Below are positions 49,746 through 58,387 of a stretch of DNA of 64,000 nucleotides, piece after piece. The position numbers and the translations under genes were made by a program. Origin of the DNA: Pseudomonas sp. TH43. GTDB lineage: Bacteria > Pseudomonadota > Gammaproteobacteria > Pseudomonadales > Pseudomonadaceae. Each line of letters begins with the position of its first letter. Position 1 is the first letter of the stretch. Under the pieces are notes generated by a model, which saw only the letters and a list, made by a program, of their open reading frames with translations, had not been told where the DNA came from and searched no databases. The stretch is taken from the NCBI RefSeq assembly GCF_016650635.1, contig NZ_JAEKFI010000004.1, positions 372,001-436,000 of the forward strand, read 5' to 3'.

Positions 49746-50960
49746 TCAGTGTGCCGCCCACTCGATTTTCGAAATGTCGACACCGTCTTTGTACATGTCC
49801 CACAGCGGCGACAGAGCGCGCAGCTTGGTAACGGCCTCGCAGACTTTCTGCGCGGCGTAGTCGATTTCTTCTTCGGTGGTGAAACGGCCGAAGGTGAAGC
49901 GGATCGAGCTGTGTGCCAGTTCGTCGTTGCGGCCCAGGGCGCGCAGTACGTACGAAGGCTCCAGCGACGCCGAGGTGCACGCCGAACCGGACGATACCGC
50001 CAGATCCTTGAGCGCCATGATCAGCGACTCGCCTTCAACGTAGTTGAAGCTCAGGTTCAGGTTGTGCGGAACGCGGGCGGTCAGGCTGCCGTTGACGTAC
50101 AGCTCTTCGAGGTGCTCGACCTGCTTGTAGAAGCGGTCGCTCAACGCTTTGATACGGACGTTTTCAGCAGCCATGTCTTCTTTGGCTACGCGGAACGCTT
50201 CACCCATGCCGACGATCTGGTGGGTCGCCAGGGTACCGGAACGCATGCCACGCTCGTGACCGCCGCCGTGCATGGTCGCTTCGATGCGCACACGCGGCTT
50301 GCGGCTGACGTACAGCGCGCCGATGCCTTTAGGGCCGTAGGTTTTGTGTGCAGAGAACGACATCATGTCGACTTTCAGCTTCTGCAGGTCGATCTCGACC
50401 TTGCCAGTAGACTGAGCGGCGTCGACGTGGAACAGAATGCCCTTGGAGCGGAGCAGTTCGCCGATAGCGGCGATGTCGTTGACGGTGCCGATTTCGTTGT
50501 TCACGTGCATCACGGAGACCAGGATGGTGTCTTCGCGCAGTGCAGCTTCAATCATCGCCGGGGTGATCAGACCGTCGGTCTGAGGATCGAGGTAAGTCAC
50601 CTCGAAACCTTCACGCTCCAGTTGGCGCATGGTGTCGAGGACAGCCTTGTGCTCGATCTTGGAGGTGATCAGGTGCTTGCCCTTGGAGGCGTAGAAATGT
50701 GCCGCACCCTTGATTGCCAGGTTGTCGGACTCGGTAGCGCCGGATGTCCAGACGATTTCACGCGGATCGGCGTTGACCAGATCGGCCACCTGACGACGGG
50801 CGTTTTCGACGGACTCTTCAGCTTTCCATCCGAACACGTGGGAACGGGACGCCGGGTTACCGAAGTTTCCGTCGACCAGCAGGCATTCACTCATTTTTTG
50901 CGCAACGCGCGGATCAACCGGTGTGGTTGCAGAGTAATCAAGGTAAATCGGCAATTTCAT
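49746..50960 (-). CDS. iscS: Cysteine desulfurase IscS
   Basis: 404 residues. PLP-binding Lys206 in SFSAHKTYGPKG, and the mobile-loop Cys328 in SSGSACTSASLEPS that carries the persulfide. It removes sulfur from cysteine for Fe-S clusters and thiolated tRNAs. It lies 47 bases after iscR; the second gene of the isc operon. Confidence 0.97.
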   Translation of the reverse strand: MKLPIYLDYSATTPVDPRVAQKMSECLLVDGNFGNPASRSHVFGWKAEESVENARRQVADLVNADPREIVWTSGATESDNLAIKGAAHFYASKGKHLITSKIEHKAVLDTMRQLEREGFEVTYLDPQTDGLITPAMIEAALREDTILVSVMHVNNEIGTVNDIAAIGELLRSKGILFHVDAAQSTGKVEIDLQKLKVDMMSFSAHKTYGPKGIGALYVSRKPRVRIEATMHGGGHERGMRSGTLATHQIVGMGEAFRVAKEDMAAENVRIKALSDRFYKQVEHLEELYVNGSLTARVPHNLNLSFNYVEGESLIMALKDLAVSSGSACTSASLEPSYVLRALGRNDELAHSSIRFTFGRFTTEEEIDYAAQKVCEAVTKLRALSPLWDMYKDGVDISKIEWAAH

Positions 50961-51007
50961 GGACTATCTCCTAAATCAGGGCTGGCGTGCCGCTAGCTCT
51001 TCGGCTG

Positions 51008-51499
51008 TCATTCGACGGCGGACGCTTCAATCTTGTCCAGGCGTGGCGCCTTGCTGTTGCAACGGCGCTGGTCCTGACGCTGGGCTACTTCTTGCACCTC
51101 ACGGCGAGTCACAAGATCAGCCAAGCTGATACCGCTTAGAAATTCGTGAATCTGCAGGCTCAAGTCGCACCACAGATGATGGGTCAGGCAGGTGTCGCCG
51201 GAATGGCAATCGCCCTGGCCCTGGCACTTGGTCGCATCGACCGATTCGTTCACCGCATCGATCACCTGGGCGACCTGGATGCCCTGCATGTCGCGGGACA
51301 GCTGGTAGCCGCCACCAGGACCGCGAACACTGGAAACCAGGTTGCTGCGGCGCAGCTTGGCGAAAAGCTGTTCGAGGTAGGACAGGGAGATGCCTTGGCG
51401 CTCGGAGATATCGGCCAGGGACACGGGCCCGTGCTGCGCGTGCAACGCCAGGTCAAGCATGGCGGTCACGGCGTATCGGCCTTTTGTAGTCAGTCGCAT
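51008..51499 (-). CDS. iscR: Fe-S dependent transcription factor IscR
   Basis: 163 residues, Rrf2 family. Winged helix at residues 1-60 (RGPGGGYQLSRD at the wing) and the cluster cysteines Cys92, Cys98 and Cys104 (KCQGQGDCHSGDTC). With a [2Fe-2S] cluster it represses its own operon. Two sequences resembling IscR type 1 boxes overlap the promoter. It is the first gene of the long minus-strand run. Confidence 0.96.
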   Translation of the reverse strand: MRLTTKGRYAVTAMLDLALHAQHGPVSLADISERQGISLSYLEQLFAKLRRSNLVSSVRGPGGGYQLSRDMQGIQVAQVIDAVNESVDATKCQGQGDCHSGDTCLTHHLWCDLSLQIHEFLSGISLADLVTRREVQEVAQRQDQRRCNSKAPRLDKIEASAVE

Positions 51500-51531
51500 G
51501 GACAGTTACCACGGAGTTCAGAATGGGCGGG

Positions 51532-51560
51532 AGTATGCAATTCCCGAGCATTTAAGTCAA
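51532..51560 (-). promoter_or_regulatory. iscR: Sigma-70 promoter of the isc operon
   Basis: On the minus strand TTGACT (51560-51555) and CATACT (51537-51532) with a 17-base spacer. The -35 hexamer is embedded in an IscR-like box, so binding would block RNA polymerase. Confidence 0.7.
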
Positions 51561-51589
51561 CTATAAGACCTAGTGCTTTAGTCGGGTTT
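51541..51589 (-). promoter_or_regulatory. Two tandem IscR type 1-like sites
   Basis: Site 1 (minus, about 51564-51541) reads ATAGTTGACTTAAATGCTCG, matching the ATA-YY-GACT half of the type 1 consensus. Site 2 (about 51589-51563) reads ACCCGACTAAAGCACTAGGT, with GACT and AGT in the expected places. Both are imperfect in the second half. Confidence 0.55.
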
Positions 51590-51657
51590 ACCCGCAAAAG
51601 AGCGCGCGCATCATAGCAAAGGCTGGCGGCATGCAGCCAGCGGTACCGCGTTATCGT

Positions 51658-51727
51658 TCTTCGCGAGCAGGCTCGCTCCCACGAGGGATATGCATTCCAA
51701 TGTGGGAACGAGCCTGCTCGCGAAGGC
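51658..51727. repeat. REP-like inverted pair between iscR promoter and cysE
   Basis: CTTCGCGAGCAGGCTCGCTC plus CCACGAGG on the left and ATGTGGGAACGAGCCTGCTC plus GCGAAGG on the right. It separates the cysE 3' end from the isc promoter; both run on the minus strand. Confidence 0.88.
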
Positions 51728-51738
51728 AGCGCTGCGGT

Positions 51739-52515
51739 TTAGCTGGCTTTGGACTCGTCTTTGCCTTTGACGCAGGCGAAATCCTCTTCACGCAACTGAG
51801 GCAGATCTTTGGCGCAGTAATTACTGCCCAGATCCTTCAGCGCGCCACACATCCCCTCCAGCCGACCGTCCACCGCTTGCAGGTGATCGAGCAACTGGCC
51901 GATGGCGCGCGCCACAGGGTCAGGCATGTCCTCGCTGACGCCGTAGGCATCAAAACCGATCTTCTCGGCCATAGCCTTGCGCTTGGCGTCCTGCTCCTCA
52001 TCGGACTTGACGATGATCCGCCCCGGAATACCCACAACAGTCGCGCCCGGCGGCACTTCTTTGGTCACGACGGCATTGGAGCCGACCTTGGCACCCGCAC
52101 CCACGGTGAACGGGCCGAGCACTTTGGCGCCCGCCCCCACGACAACACCGTCACCCAGCGTTGGATGGCGCTTGCCCTTGTTCCAGCTGGTGCCACCCAG
52201 TGTCACGCCCTGATAGATAGTCACGTCATCGCCGATCTCGGCGGTTTCACCGATAACGATGCCCATGCCATGATCGATAAAGAAACGTCGACCAACCTTG
52301 GCGCCCGGATGAATCTCGATCCCGGTCATCCAGCGACCGAAGTTCGACACCAACCGTGCCAGCCATTTCAGTTCGTTGCGCCAGAGCATGCCCGCCAAGC
52401 GATGAATCCAGATGGCATGCATGCCGGGGTAGCAGGTCAGGACTTCAAAAGCGTTACGCGCCGCCGGGTCTCGATGGAATACGCTCTGGATATCTTCACG
52501 CAAACGCTCAAACAT
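51739..52515 (-). CDS. cysE: Serine O-acetyltransferase
   Basis: 258 residues from the second ATG (52515), 7 bases after an AAGGA box; the ATG just before it is possible. Helical N-terminal domain, then a left-handed beta-helix of hexapeptide repeats (IHPGAKVGRRFFIDHGMGIV, IGETAEIGDDVTIYQGVTLG, VVGAGAKVLGPFTVGAGAKV) with the active-site His of FIDHGMG. It acetylates serine with acetyl-CoA, the first step to cysteine. A short Lys/Asp/Glu-rich tail follows. It starts right after trmJ, which would let cysteine supply be co-expressed near the isc genes. Confidence 0.95.
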   Translation of the reverse strand: MFERLREDIQSVFHRDPAARNAFEVLTCYPGMHAIWIHRLAGMLWRNELKWLARLVSNFGRWMTGIEIHPGAKVGRRFFIDHGMGIVIGETAEIGDDVTIYQGVTLGGTSWNKGKRHPTLGDGVVVGAGAKVLGPFTVGAGAKVGSNAVVTKEVPPGATVVGIPGRIIVKSDEEQDAKRKAMAEKIGFDAYGVSEDMPDPVARAIGQLLDHLQAVDGRLEGMCGALKDLGSNYCAKDLPQLREEDFACVKGKDESKAS

Positions 52516-52518
52516 CAT

Positions 52519-53289
52519 TCAGTCCTTCCGCTTCAGAAGCTCACCACGGGCCGCTTTTTGGGTTTCCGTGAGGATGCCTCGCAAAATATTCATTTCCGCC
52601 CGGCTGACCGAGCTGCGTCCGTACAACCGGCGCAGGCGCGCCATCAAGTGCCGTGGTTTTTCCGGATCGAGGAATTCGATGGCGACCAGCGTCTGCTCCA
52701 GATGCTCATAGAATCGCTCCAGCTCATCCATGGTCGCGAGCTCGGCGCTTTTCACCGAGGCCACTTCTTCTTTCTCGATCTTGCTTGGCTGACCTTGTGC
52801 GGCCAGCCAGGCCATGCGCACTTCGTAGCTCAATACCTGCACCGCCGCCCCGAGATTCAGCGAGCTGAACTCAGGATCGGAGGGGATGTGCACGTGAAAG
52901 TGACATCGCTGCAGCTCGTCATTGGTCAGGCCGGAATCTTCACGGCCGAACACCAGGGCGATTTCGGCGCCCTGCCCGGCCTCTTCGACCACTTTGGTGC
53001 CGCACTCGCGCGGATCCAGCAGCGGCCAAGGGATACGACGATCACGGGCGCTGGTGCCGAGCACCAGATTGCAGCCGACCAAGGCGTCTTCCAGAGTGGC
53101 GACGACTTGTGCATTTTCAAGGATGTCACCCGCACCGGAGGCGCGAGCATCGGCCTCGTGATGCGGAAACAGGCGCGGTTCGACCAGCACCAATCGCGAC
53201 AGACCCATGTTTTTCATGGCGCGCGCGGCCCCGCCGATGTTGCCGGGGTGGCTGGTATTGACCAGGACGACACGAATGTTCTGCAGCAA
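52519..53289 (-). CDS. trmJ: tRNA (cytidine/uridine-32-2'-O)-methyltransferase TrmJ
   Basis: 256 residues, SPOUT superfamily. The N-terminal knot domain carries VNTSHPGNIGGAARAMKNMG (about 10-29), ALVFGREDSGLTNDEL (about 112-127) and LNLGAAVQVLSYE (about 145-157), the three SPOUT motifs. A small C-terminal extension binds tRNA. It methylates the 2'-OH at position 32 in several tRNAs. Its end directly precedes cysE and it is divergent from suhB. Confidence 0.95.
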   Translation of the reverse strand: MLQNIRVVLVNTSHPGNIGGAARAMKNMGLSRLVLVEPRLFPHHEADARASGAGDILENAQVVATLEDALVGCNLVLGTSARDRRIPWPLLDPRECGTKVVEEAGQGAEIALVFGREDSGLTNDELQRCHFHVHIPSDPEFSSLNLGAAVQVLSYEVRMAWLAAQGQPSKIEKEEVASVKSAELATMDELERFYEHLEQTLVAIEFLDPEKPRHLMARLRRLYGRSSVSRAEMNILRGILTETQKAARGELLKRKD

Positions 53290-53370
53290 GGGAGGCGCTC
53301 TCGGACACAGGAAAGGGGTGCAAATCTTACAGAACAGCCTACCGTTAAGCTATGAAAGCGAACAGCGTCC

Positions 53371-53398
53371 TTCACCTGAAGAAAAGTTCTGATAGAAT
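53371..53398 (+). promoter_or_regulatory. suhB: Likely promoter of suhB
   Basis: TTCACC and TAGAAT with a 16-base spacer, ending about 37 bases before the suhB start. The -10 is reasonable, the -35 weak. Confidence 0.45.
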
Positions 53399-53434
53399 GC
53401 GCGGCTTTCTTTAACAACCTTAGGTGACACATCC

Positions 53435-54253
53435 ATGCAGCCCATGCTGAATATCGCGCTGCGCGCCGCCCGCAGCGCCAGTGAACTGATCTTCCGCTCC
53501 ATCGAGCGCCTGGATACCATCAAGGTCGACGAAAAAGACGCCAAGGATTATGTATCCGAGGTCGATCGCGCCGCTGAACAGAAAATCATCGACGCGCTGC
53601 GCAAGGCTTACCCGAACCACTCGATCCGCGGTGAAGAGACCGGCCTGCACGCCGGTACCGGCATCGAAGGCGAAGAGTACCTGTGGATCATCGATCCGCT
53701 GGACGGCACCACCAACTTCCTGCGCGGCATTCCTCACTTCGCCGTCAGCATCGCCTGCAAATACCGCGGTCGCCTGGAGCACGCTGTTGTTCTGGACCCG
53801 GTTCGCCAGGAAGAATTCACCGCCAGCCGGGGTCGCGGCGCTCAACTGAACGGTCGTCGCCTGCGCGTCAGCGGTCGCACCAGCCTTGACGGCGCCCTGC
53901 TGGGTACCGGCTTCCCGTTCCGTGACGACCAGATGGACAACCTGGAAAACTACCTGGGCATGTTCCGCGCCCTGGTTGGCCAGACTGCCGGCATCCGCCG
54001 CGCGGGCTCGGCGAGCCTGGATCTGGCTTACGTGGCAGCCGGTCGTTTCGATGCATTCTGGGAGTCGGGCCTGTCCGAGTGGGACATGGCTGCAGGCGCC
54101 CTGCTGATTCAAGAAGCCGGCGGCCTGGTGAGCGACTTCACCGGCGGTCACGACTTCCTTGAAAAAGGCCACATCGTTGCCGGCAACACCAAATGCTTCA
54201 AGGCAGTACTGACGGCGATCCAGCCGCACCTGCCGGCTTCGCTGAAGCGCTAA
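53435..54253 (+). CDS. suhB: Inositol-1-monophosphatase / Nus factor SuhB
   Basis: 272 residues. Metal-binding motifs of the inositol monophosphatase family: GEETG (about residues 66-70), WIIDPLDGTTNF (about 85-96) and SEWDMAAGALLIQEAGG (about 213-229). SuhB dephosphorylates inositol phosphates in vitro, and in enterobacteria it acts with NusA, NusB, NusE and NusG in rRNA transcription. It is a single gene, divergent from trmJ and followed by a terminator. Confidence 0.95.
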   Translation: MQPMLNIALRAARSASELIFRSIERLDTIKVDEKDAKDYVSEVDRAAEQKIIDALRKAYPNHSIRGEETGLHAGTGIEGEEYLWIIDPLDGTTNFLRGIPHFAVSIACKYRGRLEHAVVLDPVRQEEFTASRGRGAQLNGRRLRVSGRTSLDGALLGTGFPFRDDQMDNLENYLGMFRALVGQTAGIRRAGSASLDLAYVAAGRFDAFWESGLSEWDMAAGALLIQEAGGLVSDFTGGHDFLEKGHIVAGNTKCFKAVLTAIQPHLPASLKR

Positions 54254-54268
54254 GCTTCCCGCGAAACG

Positions 54269-54297
54269 AAAAAAGCACCCTTCGGGGTGCTTTTTTT
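54269..54297 (+). terminator. Rho-independent terminator of suhB
   Basis: GCACCC-TTCG-GGGTGC hairpin with a stable TTCG loop, six A before and seven T after. Confidence 0.95.
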
Positions 54298-54322
54298 ATG
54301 CCTGAAATTTACAAAACCTCCC

Positions 54323-54409
54323 TGTAGGAGCTGCCGAAGGCTGCGATCTTTTGATGTTGGTTTTTGAAAAACAAAGATCAATAGATCGCAGCCTTCGGTA
54401 GCTCCTACA
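54323..54409. repeat. Inverted repeat of the GCTGCCGAAGGC family
   Basis: TGTAGGAGCTGCCGAAGGCT plus GCGATCTTTTGAT and the inverted AGATCGCAGCCTTCGGTAGC plus TCCTACA. Same family as 29685-29763. It separates two convergent terminators. Confidence 0.92.
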
Positions 54410-54434
54410 CGGGAATCGGTTTTTTTGCGGGCAC

Positions 54435-54462
54435 AAAAAAGCACCCCGCAGGGTGCTTTTTT
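54435..54462 (-). terminator. Rho-independent terminator of the glycine-zipper gene
   Basis: GCACCC-CGCA-GGGTGC stem-loop with six A on the left, which give the T run on the minus strand. It lies 17 bases past the stop codon. Confidence 0.9.
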
Positions 54463-54478
54463 CTAAACGATCGGCCTG

Positions 54479-55027
54479 TTACTGGCCCGGCTCGTTCTGC
54501 GACAAAATCAATTTACCTTCCTTGTCGACCGGAATCTGGTTGCCCGGATCACGATCCATCCGCACTTTGCCTTCCTTGCCGTCCAGCGAGTAACGCACGT
54601 CGTAACCGACGACTTTGTCGCTGATGTCATTCACGGTGTTACAGCGAGTCTGGGTGGTGGTGTAGGTGTCACGGTTTTGCATGCCTTCCTGCACCTTGTT
54701 ACCGGCATAACCGCCACCGACCGCGCCAGCGACCGTGGCAATCTTCTTGCCGGTGCCGCCGCCGATCTGGTTACCGAGCAAACCACCGCCGACCGCACCG
54801 ATTACCGTACCGAGGATCTGGTGTTGATCCTTGACCGGCGCCTGGCGAGTCACGGCGACGTCCTTGCACACTTCACGTGGAGTCTTGATCTGTGTTTTGA
54901 CCGGCTCAACGGCCAGCACTTGCGCATACTCAGGGCCGCTTTTTACCAGGCTGTAGGTGGCAACAGCACCCCCGGCAGTCACACCGACAGCACCCAATAC
55001 CGCACCAACCAGCAACGACTTGTTCAC
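54479..55027 (-). CDS. Glycine-zipper 2TM (Rick_17kDa_Anti-like) envelope protein
   Basis: 182 residues from the GTG at 55027, which has a full AGGAGG box 5 bases upstream. An N-terminal signal or anchor helix (LLVGAVLGAVGVTAGGAVAT) is followed by a linker with one cysteine and a glycine zipper (TVIGAVGGGLLGNQIGGGTG and ATVAGAVGGGYAGNKVQEGM, about residues 92-137), a Cys-containing segment (TTTQTRCNTVNDISDKVVGY), and a C-terminal domain (VRYSLDGKEGKVRMDRDPG). Such proteins sit in the envelope and can oligomerise or span a membrane. The cellular role is unknown. It is transcribed alone, between two terminators. Confidence 0.8.
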   Translation of the reverse strand: MNKSLLVGAVLGAVGVTAGGAVATYSLVKSGPEYAQVLAVEPVKTQIKTPREVCKDVAVTRQAPVKDQHQILGTVIGAVGGGLLGNQIGGGTGKKIATVAGAVGGGYAGNKVQEGMQNRDTYTTTQTRCNTVNDISDKVVGYDVRYSLDGKEGKVRMDRDPGNQIPVDKEGKLILSQNEPGQ

Positions 55028-55087
55028 ATGAACCTCCTGACCATCACATGCGGGACATCGCCCGCGCTTCTCCCAGCCTTGGAGCAT

Positions 55088-55121
55088 AAAAAAAGGCGCG
55101 AGTTCAACTCGCGCCTTTTTT
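55088..55121 (-). terminator. Rho-independent terminator of the yajC-secD-secF operon
   Basis: GGCGCGAG and CTCGCGCC with a TTCAA loop, seven A on the left and six T on the right, so it works on both strands. It lies 28 bases after the secF stop on the minus strand. Confidence 0.92.
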
Positions 55122-55148
55122 GGCAGACAGCTGGAAAAGCGATGGCCG

Positions 55149-56063
55149 TTACGGACGGTCGTCGACTTCCTTCTCGGTGTTCGCCGGTGGAATCAGGTCT
55201 TCAGTGCTCAGGTTCAGCCAGATCAGTACCACGTTCGCGATGTAGATCGACGAGTAAGTACCCGCCAGAACACCGATGAACAGGGCGATGGAGAAGCCGA
55301 ACAGGTTGTCGCCACCAAAGAACAGCAGCGCCGCAATCGCCAGCAACGTGGAGATCGACGTCGCCATGGTGCGCAGCAGGGTTTGCGTGGTCGAGATATT
55401 GATGTTCTCGATCAGCGAAGCCTTGCGCAGCACCCGGAAGTTCTCACGCACCCGGTCGAATACCACAATGGTGTCGTTCAGCGAGTAACCGATGATCGCC
55501 AGCACCGCCGCCAACACCGTCAGGTCGAAGGTGATCTGGAAGAACGACAGGATACCGATGGTCACGATCACGTCGTGGATCAGCGAAACGATGGCGCCGA
55601 CCGCGAATTTCCACTGAAAGCGGAAAGCCAGGTAGATCAGGATGCCGCCGAGCGCCAGCAGCATGCCGAGGCCGCCCTGGTCGCGCAGCTCTTCACCGAC
55701 CTGTGGGCCGACGAACTCGACTCGCTTGACCGTCGCCGGGTTGTCGCCACCGACCTTCAGCAGCGCTTCGGCCACCTGATGACCCAACTGCGGGTCTTCA
55801 CCCGGCATCCGCACCAGCAGATCGGTAGTCGCACCGAAGCTCTGCACGATCGCTTCGTGATAACCCGAACTCACCAACTGCTCGCGCACCTTGGTGACGT
55901 CGGCCGGACGCTCGTAGGTCAGCTCGATGAGCGTACCGCCGGTGAAGTCCAGACCCCAGTTCATGCCCTTGTGGAAGACGCTGAAAATAGCCAGCACCGT
56001 AAGAAACACTGTGACGCCGAACGCGAAGTTGCGAACGCCCATGAAGTTGATTGTACGTAACAT
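55149..56063 (-). CDS. secF: Protein translocase subunit SecF
   Basis: 304 residues. Six membrane helices: the first at FAFGVTVFLTVLAIFSVF (about 12-29), a periplasmic domain with GLDFTGGTLIEL, then five helices from about 125 (LGMLLALGGILIYLAFRF) with YSLNDTIVVFDRVREN (about 192-207), the conserved SecF/RND motif. With SecD it uses the proton gradient to pull exported proteins across. It lies 9 bases after secD. Confidence 0.96.
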   Translation of the reverse strand: MLRTINFMGVRNFAFGVTVFLTVLAIFSVFHKGMNWGLDFTGGTLIELTYERPADVTKVREQLVSSGYHEAIVQSFGATTDLLVRMPGEDPQLGHQVAEALLKVGGDNPATVKRVEFVGPQVGEELRDQGGLGMLLALGGILIYLAFRFQWKFAVGAIVSLIHDVIVTIGILSFFQITFDLTVLAAVLAIIGYSLNDTIVVFDRVRENFRVLRKASLIENINISTTQTLLRTMATSISTLLAIAALLFFGGDNLFGFSIALFIGVLAGTYSSIYIANVVLIWLNLSTEDLIPPANTEKEVDDRP

Positions 56064-56072
56064 GGCAGCCCC

Positions 56073-57941
56073 TTAAATCCACAACTTCTTGAAGTCACGT
56101 CCGCCAAAGATCAGGTTGACCATTGCGCGGGTCACCATGATGGCCGTGAACATCGAGGTAAAGATCCCGAGGGACATGGTCACTGCGAAACCTTTGACCG
56201 GGCCGGTGCCCATGGCAAAGAGAATGCCGCCGACCAACAATGTGGTCAGGTTGGCGTCGAGAATCGCGGTGAATGCCCGGCCGAAGCCTTCGTTGATTGC
56301 ACGCTGCACGGTCATGCCGGCGGCGATCTCTTCACGGATCCGCGAGAAGATCAGCACGTTGGCGTCGACCGCCATACCCATGGTCAAGACGATACCGGCG
56401 ATACCCGGCAGGGTCAGCGTTGCGCCCAGCAGCGACATCAAGGCCAGCAGCAGCACCATGTTCACCGCCAGTGCAACGGTGGCGATGATGCCGAAGAAGC
56501 GGTAGATGGCGATGATGAACAGCGACACGAACAACATGCCCCACAGCGACGCATCGATACCTTTGGTGATGTTGTCAGCACCCAGGCTCGGGCCGATTGT
56601 GCGCTCTTCAGCGAAGTACATCGGTGCCGCCAGACCACCGGCACGCAACAGCAGCGCCAGCTCGGACGATTCGCCCTGACCGTTGAGGCCAGTGATACGG
56701 AACTGAGCACCCAGCGGCGACTGAATGGTCGCCAGGCTGATGATCTTCTTCTCTTCTTTGAACGTTTGAACTGCAACGTCCTTCTCGACGCCATCAACCA
56801 CTTGCTTGACGTAAGTGGTCACCGGACGCTGCTCGATGAAGATCACCGCCATGCTGCGACCGACGTTCGAACGGGTGGCGCGGCTCATCAGCTCGCCACC
56901 ATGACCATCCAGACGGATGTTCACTTCAGGTGTGCCGTGCTCGCCGAAACCAGCCTTGGCGTCAGTCACCTGGTCACCGGTGATGATCAGGCCACGTTCG
57001 ATCTGAGCTGGTGGACGCTTGCCTTCACGGAACTCGAAGGTTTCGGAAGTGGCTTTCGAAGCACCTGGCTCTGCAGCCAGACGGAACTCAAGGTTGGCCG
57101 TCTTGCCGAGAATACGCTTGGCTTCGGCAGTGTCCTGCACGCCCGGCAGCTCAACCACGATGCGGTTGGCACCTTGACGCTGAACGATCGGTTCGGCAAC
57201 ACCCAGCTCGTTGACGCGGTTACGTACCGTGGTCAAGTTCTGCTTGATGGAGTATTCACGGATTTCCGCCAGCTTGGCCGGGGTCATCGCCAGACGCAGC
57301 ACCGGTTGACCGTTGAGGTCGGCCGGAACAATGTCGAAATCGTTGAAGTTCTTGCGGATCAGCGCACGGGCCTGTTCGCGGGAATCTTCATCACTGAAGC
57401 CCAGCTGAATGGCACCGCCCAGTTGCGGCAGGCTGCGATAGCGCAGCTTCTCTTTACGCAGCAGGCTCTTGACGTCGCCTTCGTAGACTTTCAGGCGTGC
57501 ATCGAGGGCTTTATCCATGTCCACTTCCAGCAGGAAGTGCACACCACCGGACAAGTCCAGACCCAGCTTCATCGGGTGCGCGCCAAGATTGCGCAGCCAT
57601 TGCGGGGTGGTCTGTGCCAGGTTCAGCGCGACGACGTAGTCATCACCCAATGCCTTGCGCACAACGTCCTTGGCTGGCAGTTGATCTTCTGCCTTGCTCA
57701 GACGGATCAGGCCGCCCTTGCCGTTTGCCGCCAGCGTGGCTGCCTTGACGTTGATCCCGGACTCTTTGAGCGCGGTACTTACGCGATCAAGATCGGCTTG
57801 ATTGACCTGCAGTGCCGTGCTGGCGCCGCTGATCTGGATAGCCGGGTCATCGGGGTATAGATTCGGAGCGGAATAAATCAGACCGATCGCCAGCACCGCC
57901 AGGATCAGAATGTATTTCCACAGAGGATATTTGTTCAGCAT
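56073..57941 (-). CDS. secD: Protein translocase subunit SecD
   Basis: 622 residues from the ATG at 57941; the preceding GTG codon is an alternative. A first helix (YILILAVLAIGLIYSAP), a large periplasmic P1 domain with LGLDLSGGVHFLLEVD (about 106-121), and five C-terminal helices with GIVLTMGMAVDANVLIFSRIREE (given in parts: GIVLTMGMAVDANV, LIFSRIREE) near residue 520. It is partner to SecF. It follows yajC. Confidence 0.96.
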   Translation of the reverse strand: MLNKYPLWKYILILAVLAIGLIYSAPNLYPDDPAIQISGASTALQVNQADLDRVSTALKESGINVKAATLAANGKGGLIRLSKAEDQLPAKDVVRKALGDDYVVALNLAQTTPQWLRNLGAHPMKLGLDLSGGVHFLLEVDMDKALDARLKVYEGDVKSLLRKEKLRYRSLPQLGGAIQLGFSDEDSREQARALIRKNFNDFDIVPADLNGQPVLRLAMTPAKLAEIREYSIKQNLTTVRNRVNELGVAEPIVQRQGANRIVVELPGVQDTAEAKRILGKTANLEFRLAAEPGASKATSETFEFREGKRPPAQIERGLIITGDQVTDAKAGFGEHGTPEVNIRLDGHGGELMSRATRSNVGRSMAVIFIEQRPVTTYVKQVVDGVEKDVAVQTFKEEKKIISLATIQSPLGAQFRITGLNGQGESSELALLLRAGGLAAPMYFAEERTIGPSLGADNITKGIDASLWGMLFVSLFIIAIYRFFGIIATVALAVNMVLLLALMSLLGATLTLPGIAGIVLTMGMAVDANVLIFSRIREEIAAGMTVQRAINEGFGRAFTAILDANLTTLLVGGILFAMGTGPVKGFAVTMSLGIFTSMFTAIMVTRAMVNLIFGGRDFKKLWI

Positions 57942-58005
57942 CACGCCGCCCGTTATGACGCGGGGCGCCTTGCGCGCCCCGTCGATTGAGTAGAAGTTGT
58001 TGCTC

Positions 58006-58344
58006 TTAGATCGCTTTCAGCGTGCCTTTTGGCAGCGTGGCAGCGATGGCGCCTTTCTGGAACTTCATTTCCACGGTGTCGGAAACTTCCAGAACCACGA
58101 AGTCATCGGCCACTTTGGTGATCTTGCCGGCGATGCCGCCGGTGGTGACCACTTCGTCGCCCTTCGCAAGGCTGCTCAGCAGGTTCTTCTGCTCTTTGGC
58201 GCGCTTGGCCTGTGGACGCCAGATCATCAGGTAGAAGATGACCAGGAAGCCGACCAGGAAAATCCACTCGAAGCCGCCGCCCATTGGGCCGGCAGCAGCC
58301 GGTGCAGCCGCGTCAGCCATGGCGTTAGAGATAAAAAAGCTCAT
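58006..58344 (-). CDS. yajC: SecDF-associated membrane protein YajC
   Basis: 112 residues. A short Ala-rich N-terminus, one membrane helix (FEWIFLVGFLVIFYLMIW, about 25-42), then the cytoplasmic domain with RPQAKRAKEQKNLLSSLAKG and DEVVTTGGIAGKI, the YajC hallmarks. It is the first gene of the yajC-secD-secF cluster and lies 43 bases after tgt. Confidence 0.95.
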   Translation of the reverse strand: MSFFISNAMADAAAPAAAGPMGGGFEWIFLVGFLVIFYLMIWRPQAKRAKEQKNLLSSLAKGDEVVTTGGIAGKITKVADDFVVLEVSDTVEMKFQKGAIAATLPKGTLKAI

Positions 58345-58387
58345 TTAGCACTCCAGTTGCAAATGTTGAATCTTGGGGTCAGAAAAC

